A DNA stretch of 64,000 nucleotides from Ligula intestinalis. Its lineage: Eukaryota; Platyhelminthes; Cestoda; Diphyllobothriidea; Diphyllobothriidae. Where the stretch lies: the NCBI GenBank assembly GCA_036362985.1, contig JAYGXS010000003.1, forward strand, positions 63,204,166-63,268,165, in the 5' to 3' direction. Below are positions 58,286-64,000 of the stretch, in pieces. Position 1 is the stretch's first letter. The number at the start of each line of letters is the position of its first letter. The position numbers and the translations under genes were made by a program. The notes under the pieces were generated by a model. It was given only the letters and a program-made list of their open reading frames with translations, did no database searches and was not told where the DNA came from.

Positions 58286-59430
58286 TACATTAAATGACCA
58301 TTTTTAGATTCAAGAGGGGGAAGGTTGACAGAGGAGAACCGTCTCCACCTCAGTTGTCCAATGAGGGATACGAGACGAGGAGGGCAGTGATACAACAGGG
58401 GGGGGGGGAGAGCGCGAGCAAGAACCGGTCCAAGGACCGGAACGACGGTCAGCCTAGCTGCGGGATGCAGATTGCGAGTAGTGGAACAACCTCCAGCGAA
58501 ATCTAACTATAAAATGTGTGTTGATTGTCGGTCAAATAAGCAACAGTCGACCCTCAAGCGCGGTTGCTCTGCAATGATGCGCTTATCGGTTATCGGCGAA
58601 ACGTCGAGGCATGGGGAGTGTTTTCCGCCAGCTGATAGATGATGTTAACAATCGCATCTAAAATTATATGGAGGCTATCCGTCAACCACTAGACAGTGCC
58701 TGCTTGACCTGATTCGTACCAGACTCACGTCTGCTGCTGCTGGCAGTTGCTCGCAGCGTGCTCGGTAGTCCATCAAATTTGCCCCGGATGGGCGAATTTC
58801 CAGACAGGTTGCAGAGCCCGTCGAGCCAGAGCACGCATAACTGCCTCTTCCCCGCCCCCCTCCGCCTCAACAGCCTGTCATCGTCTCTTTTGTTTACTGC
58901 TAAAGGAGACAAGGCCCACGGCGACTGCGGTCAAAGAGTCTGCTACTGCTGGGTGAGTCGTCTGGTTTTGCAACTGCCGACGATCAACCGGGCTGCATTT
59001 CCGCGGTTAATGCTGCTGCTGCTTTGCGTTGCGTGAACTTGGGAGGACGAAAGCTGAAATCCCCACACGTGCGCTCGAAGGAATGATGGAGGCATTGGGG
59101 GGATCGAGGAGCTGGCGGTAGCAGTCGTGGTGGTGGAGGAGGATGAGGAGGAGGATGAGGTGGGCGATGACGACGAGGAGGGTCCCCGCCTGTTACGCCA
59201 CACAAAGAAACAACGGGAAGTACCAGCGTTCCTAAGGCGGGAAAAAGCTACCGACTGCAGCGTGATAAGCTTCCTGCTTACTTATTGTGCCCGGCGACAA
59301 ACGACGTTGAGTCATGCTTGCTCGCCTCCCCCCCCCTGCCCGCTCTCACTATCGGAAGCGGAGCCACGAAGACGAGTGAGGATGGAAATAACAATGGTTG
59401 AGAGAGAAATGAGGAAAAAGTTTTGATCGA
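58286..59430 (-). promoter_or_regulatory. GC-rich island, possible promoter/5' exon of zinc-finger gene
   Basis: GC-rich, CpG-containing island upstream of the minus-strand gene. A good donor on that strand, GCAGCAGCAGAC|GTGAGT (last exon base 58729), would end in phase 1 in one open frame (GKFDGLPSTLRATASSSR), which fits the phase-1 acceptor at 57735. Another frame is also open there, and no start codon is evident. Serine and proline runs near 58990-59205 are compositional (GAG/GGA repeats). Only position, composition and one donor support this. Confidence 0.3.
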
Positions 59431-60235
59431 AGTTCCAAGCAGAAAAAAGAAAACAGGAAAATAAGGAGAAAGTAGGTAAGAAAGTAGTGCCTATGGCTCT
59501 TGAGGGGTACCAGCTCAAGCATTAAGAAAGGCCGACGGAGCTTAAGATCACAGTTAACCATCAGCTTACTGAACAGGATGAACAACAGGACTATGACAGT
59601 AGGGGGATAAATACAGTTGAACAGAATCATGGATTACGAAGGCAACGTCTCAGTGGAGTTTGGTAATATTACCTGAAAGAAAATTAGCAAATTTCGAAGG
59701 GCATTTTCTAGACGGAATTGGTCTGTTTGGGATTTGCGGGAATTAAGTCTGAGGTCCTGGGTTTCTTTTTTCGTGCCTCAACAAATTCCAACTTTGGGAG
59801 ACGTGAGCTTCGAGAAAAAAAACACTCTATAATTCAACATAGGCGATAAGTCCGTACTAAAAAATTTCTACCGTCGAAGTAAACAGTTACCAGTACAATA
59901 TCCATCATATATACGACTAAGCAATTTTCAGCATACCACGGAGATATCTGCACTAGGATATAATGTTAATCTTGTCCAGGCCCCATAAGACCGGTCGTTA
60001 AAAATGATAACTCTAATCTGAGTGTTCCTGAATGGAAAAGAAACGCTACTTAGTTCATAATTTTAAAAGTAACCAAGCTCGCAATAAGAAAACGACCAAT
60101 AAACTGATAGTCCAAGCAACAAGGCAGCTGATCTGACTCGGATGACAGCAAATTCAGAACCAAAGGCCGTCAGAAGGGTCCTGTCCACATTAACTGCCTT
60201 GCAATTATTGTCACTTTTTTTGTTCTACTTTTCTC
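59431..60235. other. No recognisable gene
   Basis: AT-rich, no supported frame. Confidence 0.4.
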
Positions 60236-61075
60236 TGCTTTACCTATGACGGAGTGATGAGGGTAAGATTTGTGGCTGGTGACCGCCCCCCTCCTACCGT
60301 CTCCCAGGAGGGGCTCCTGAAGGTGATCATGAAGTTTGGATGTCGTAGCGACGACTATTACAGCAGCAATCAGCTTACGATGATGGGAAGGGGGACGAGG
60401 ATAGCGATGTGTAGAAGCAAGAAGAGGTAGAGGAGAAAGACGAGGAGGAGGTGGAGAGAAGGAGGAACACTTTGCTCGTGAGAGTTTGCTACTGTTTGGC
60501 TATGACGTACTAATTGCATCCATCACCCCCACCACCAATAGCGCCAGGAGAAGAGAGGCAAGTTTCACTTGCCCTGTGGCTGCCTTATGCGTATGCCCTC
60601 AAGCAGCCTCTGTGATGGCAAAGAGTCACCGTCAAAACCACTTTCTCACGCCAAGCTACATGCACCAACGAACGAGCAGGAGGCGATACCAGTGCGAACG
60701 CCACGAAACCGGCGACAAAAGACGTACACACACACACACAGGGAGAGTGGGAGACTTAATAGCAGGAACGAAAGTATGCGCGATGTGCCTACTCCGCAGG
60801 ACACCCTTTTTCAGTAGATGTGCGTACTAAAGTAGAGCAAGCAGAATGCGTGTGGGCGTTAAAAGGTTGGCTGAATGCGACACACAGAAAACAGAACTAA
60901 CCCCCCCCCCCACCCTCCCCCCCCTCCCCGCGCCCTGTTCGGACGTGCGAAGGCAACGCACGACATCGTAGGGCCCTGCTCTCCTTGCTCTCCGATGCCC
61001 CCCCTTCTCGCCGAACTACCACCTGAGGCCACCCACGCCACTGTTGCACGTATTCCGGTAAGCTAAGGTTTTGTG
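60236..61075. other. GC-rich low-complexity island 6
   Basis: GAG/GGA-rich part (60270-60480), an ACAC repeat at 60725-60740, and C-runs at 60901-60930. Open frames at 60486-60830 show no motif. Confidence 0.35.
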
Positions 61076-63005
61076 ATACCACCTAAAGTTTTCTCTCAAA
61101 CACAAGAAAGGCCTTCACAAGGTGAAATGGAAGCTACCATGACCCGTTATTTAAATGTCGAAAACGGTCTACTATGCTTCTGCTGCACTAGAAACTACCC
61201 AAAGAGTAAAGTATGGCGTTGTTTTTATAACTTTTGCGCTTTATAGGATAAACTGCGAATTCATTTTAGAGCAGCTAGGCTATACTGAAAAGCCAACGGC
61301 AAAACAAAAGTTAGCTTTTTTGATTTCCAAGTGGTAGCAGTGCAATGTGCCTTGGCGTATTGTACACTCCCGACAATAGCATAGTTGGTCACTAAACTCT
61401 GTCACTTGTGAATTCTTAAGCACTGAATTTCAAGTTCCATGAAGTATACAAAGGTTATGAAAAAATTATATCCAAAAATGTCGTATTTCAGTCCGGTAGT
61501 AAACTGTACTTTGCTTTGTTAAATGACACAAGACTTGCTTGTTCGAACAAATACCTCAGACAAATTTTAAAAAAACCAACCTAGAAATAAAATTACTTCT
61601 ACCCGCAAGTCTTATCCTACAAAACAGCTATGGACATAAGTTATATCTGAGTGCACTTTTCGTAACCTATCGGGCATATGGCAGGATCGTAGCAAGGGAA
61701 CGGTATAATATTCGGGCTGGATGGGAACAGTCTGTATCGACGGCTGATTAGCAAGTCTTGTCTCAGCCTCAGCAGGTGAATTGTTAATCAAACTTTTACT
61801 CCTGATGTCGAAACATCTCTCCGTCACAGATTTCTTCCGGCTAGTCGTCGAAAGTAATAGTATACGTTACTTTTACTTCAACGCTGGAACTCACTGCCTC
61901 CCAGCGAATTCGAATCTTTATTTGCTCCGAAGCAACTAAAAGTTTCTTACAAATCAAAGGAAGACATTCGTGCTCACTCAGTTGTCAATGGACTCACAGC
62001 CAGTTGGCCATGAGTAACAACTGTCAGACCTAGCTGCTATGAGCAGTAATCAGGGAGATTTAGGTGGAGATTGGTTGATATAAATGCCCTTTTAAAAAAA
62101 AGCTGAATAACATTCCCCAACTGGGTAGACATGGGTATTGTTTCTTTTGGCAAACTGGGTAACGGAATTCATCAGTCAGACCCCAGTCGATACCTCTAAT
62201 TTGTTGCTATGCCACCTAGCGGCCGCTCAGATTGATGAATTCACACTAATGACCAGAGAGGGTAGCCCTCGACTACCGGGACCGGAACCTTGTTCGCGCT
62301 CACAGCTACAGAGGTCATAGGTGCGAAATTTATCACATCTCAGCCGGTAAGGGGGAATGTGTGAATGTGATTTTGTGTCAAAGACAGTAACCGAGTTGGC
62401 CCATCCGACTCGCCTAATAAACCCAAACGCCTACGGCCAAGATCGGCAGCGAATATCGACCGAAAATTGACAGTTCACACTGTGGGTAATAGAACTAGTT
62501 TGCCTCTACTGTGCTCCTGAAAACTGTTACGAAATAAATGCATTCGGATGATTTAGTCGGATTTGACAGTCGCAAGCGTTCGTCGTGTTTGCAAAATATG
62601 TTCATCCTCCAGTTAGCTGAGTTGGTTGGGGACAATTTATCACAAAGTCATACCGGCCATTTTGAATGAAGCCTATGTCAGATAGAGATATAGTATCCTT
62701 GCAGTTATAATGAATGAATAATAACTCTGGTAGTCCTCGTAACCGACATATTAATGTTGAAGTTAGCATATATTTGTTATCACAAGACATGTAACGATCC
62801 CCAAGGTAAAAAAAAACAGACGTTGGCCAGTAGTCAAATAGTTCAACCTATGTGGCCGACTGGAAAACTTCCTAAACAACTTGCCACAGTCCATTTAAAA
62901 TACTGTGATTAGAAATTAACTAAGCGAATTGGCTATGATAGGTAATTCTGGTTTTGTATCACTCTCCGTGAATGAAATTTTCCTACCTTCCGAATATAAA
63001 GGAAC
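61076..63005. other. No recognisable gene
   Basis: AT-rich, no supported frame. Confidence 0.4.
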
Positions 63006-63015
63006 TGATTCAAGT

Positions 63016-63058
63016 GAATTATTCAAATCTGTCAAACCCTCCTAATAATTAAGTGAGT
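63016..63058 (+). mobile_element. SINE family B tail fragment
   Basis: GTGAATTATTCAAATCTGTC and AAACCCTCCTAATAATTAAG match the tail of the copy at 63208-63350 (GAATTATTCAAATCTACTAA, ACCGTCTTGCTAATAAAGGA). Confidence 0.5.
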
Positions 63059-63207
63059 CTAGTAGTCATTGTGGTCGATTCTATAGGATTGCTTAGGAAA
63101 TCCTGCCTGGACAGCCAGCCTACTGCATACCTAATGGTAGATTCCATACGAGCAGTCGGTTAGGTGGGTCAATAAACCCAAGTGTTATTAAATTCACGGT
63201 CACGGTG

Positions 63208-63350
63208 GGCTTCGTAGTTCAGTGGTAGAGCGTTGGCTGCGCAAAAACCTGCCTGGCCGCGTGGGTTCGACTTCCACCGAAGTCACTAATTTTTCATCAG
63301 TGGGTTAACCGAATTATTCAAATCTACTAAACCGTCTTGCTAATAAAGGA
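63208..63350 (+). mobile_element. tRNA-headed SINE, family B
   Basis: The first 78 bp (63208-63285) fold like a tRNA: acceptor stem GGCTTCG with CGAAGTC (one G-U), D arm GTTC...GAGC, T arm GTGGG-TTCGACT-TCCAC. A box GTAGTTCAGTGGTAGAGC and B box GGTTCGACTTC are close to consensus. The anticodon arm (TTGGCTGCGCAAAAACCTGC) does not make a proper 5-bp stem with a 7-nt loop. The tail from 63286 to about 63350 is repeated nearby, so this is a SINE head rather than a working tRNA. Confidence 0.6.
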
Positions 63351-63489
63351 ATAAAACAGACAATAAGGCGAGTGTATGCGTTCCAGGAATAAAATCTGAG
63401 AAGAAGGAGGGCCTGCTTGGCTCAAGTGTACTAGCTTGTACACCACGGTTTTTAGTACCGACGTGAACACTGAAAAGCCAACTCAAATT

Positions 63490-64000
63490 TAGCCCGTCAA
63501 TTCACTTATCCAAACGCATGTTTGTTTGTCAAATATGCTGACGAAATGGTTGTCGGCAATCCTCTCAAAAGCCAGACCCATCTCCAAACTCTTAAGGATG
63601 GACTGGACCATGTCACAGCATGGTCGTCAGAAAATGGCTTTTTACTTGATGAGCGGAAGTCAGTCCAGTGTATCTTCAGGCTGCGACCCTCCTCCAGTCC
63701 TGAAACCATCGACTTTCTGCCCAACAAGGTATCCTCCTTCCGATACCTAGGTATAACAATAGCTTCCAAACTCTCATTTACTCTTCATATTGAAGACCTT
63801 TTTATTAAAATTTGCAAACTTTTATATTATATCTGCCGCTTGCATTCTTATCGCACCCCGCAAGCCCTCATCTGGTGTTTTAAAGACGCTTGTATCCTCC
63901 CTCTCATTCTATACTGCTCTCCAGTTACCTTTCCAGCACTACTCAAACAAAGATTTTATTATTAGTAAACGTATTCTCCGCATGCTCTCTTCAGCTGCCG
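63490..64000 (+). pseudogene. Non-LTR retrotransposon RT fragment, runs off window
   Basis: From about 63490: TYPNACLFVKYADEMVVGNP, VTAWSSENGFLLDERKSVQC, SSFRYLGITIASKLSFTLHI, ICKLLYYICRLHSYRTPQAL, DACILPLILYCSPVTFPALL. This is the RT active site and thumb of a jockey/CR1-like element of a different family from the others here. The catalytic box reads YADE (63534-63545) instead of YADD. A frameshift near 63945 leads to SKRILRMLSSAA up to the window edge. 5'-truncated just before the active site. Confidence 0.8.

Noticed and set aside
63208..63285. Functional tRNA gene
   Set aside because: No proper anticodon stem-loop can be formed, and the sequence continues into a repeated tail, so I call it a SINE head.
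1..64000. CRISPR array, bacterial operons or prophage
   Set aside because: No direct-repeat/spacer pattern, no ribosome-binding sites or dense reading frames; all signals are eukaryotic.

Overview
The window looks like gene-poor, repeat-rich animal DNA, most likely from a parasitic flatworm; a tapeworm is my best guess. The reasons are the AT-rich background with isolated GC-rich islands, several decayed CR1-type retroposons ending in short TGAAC- or TCAAG-like tails, tRNA-headed short repeats, and repeats carrying a hammerhead-like core of the kind known from Penelope-like elements. The species is inference; nothing here fixes it. There is no bacterial gene layout.

Layout. 1.9-8.4 kb is a graveyard of CR1-like retrotransposons: a minus-strand 3' part (1876-2660), a plus-strand 3' half (2690-5487) and a plus-strand 5' half with N-terminal region and APE endonuclease (5695-8211), cut off at a small inverted-repeat element (8212-8365). 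8.4-50 kb is mostly non-coding. It holds three ~575-bp long-TIR elements (11.2, 23.4 and 48.3 kb), relatives of them at 43.2 and 50.1 kb, six copies of a tRNA-derived SINE (one pair fused as a palindrome at 40.0 kb), two retroposon 3' tails (24.9 and 46.95 kb), a Penelope-like repeat family with hammerhead-like cores, and GC-rich low-complexity islands at about 20, 28, 33, 38 and 44-45.7 kb.

50,593-54,096 is the best-preserved mobile element: a 3.5-kb GC-rich APE-type non-LTR retrotransposon bounded by an exact 12-bp target-site duplication. It carries a 2A-like motif, a PHD-like finger, an endonuclease, a reverse transcriptase and a C-terminal Cys/His motif. Three stop codons, one frameshift and a changed catalytic site (YADN) show it is dead.

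55,003-57,735 holds the only convincing host gene: three consecutive minus-strand exons whose splice phases agree exactly, encoding the C-terminal ~475 residues of a zinc-finger protein with an Ikaros/Hunchback-like finger pair. Its 5' exons were not found with confidence; a GC-rich island at 58.3-59.4 kb is a candidate promoter or first exon. The window ends with a second tRNA-headed SINE (63.2 kb) and another retrotransposon RT fragment running off the edge (63.5-64.0 kb).
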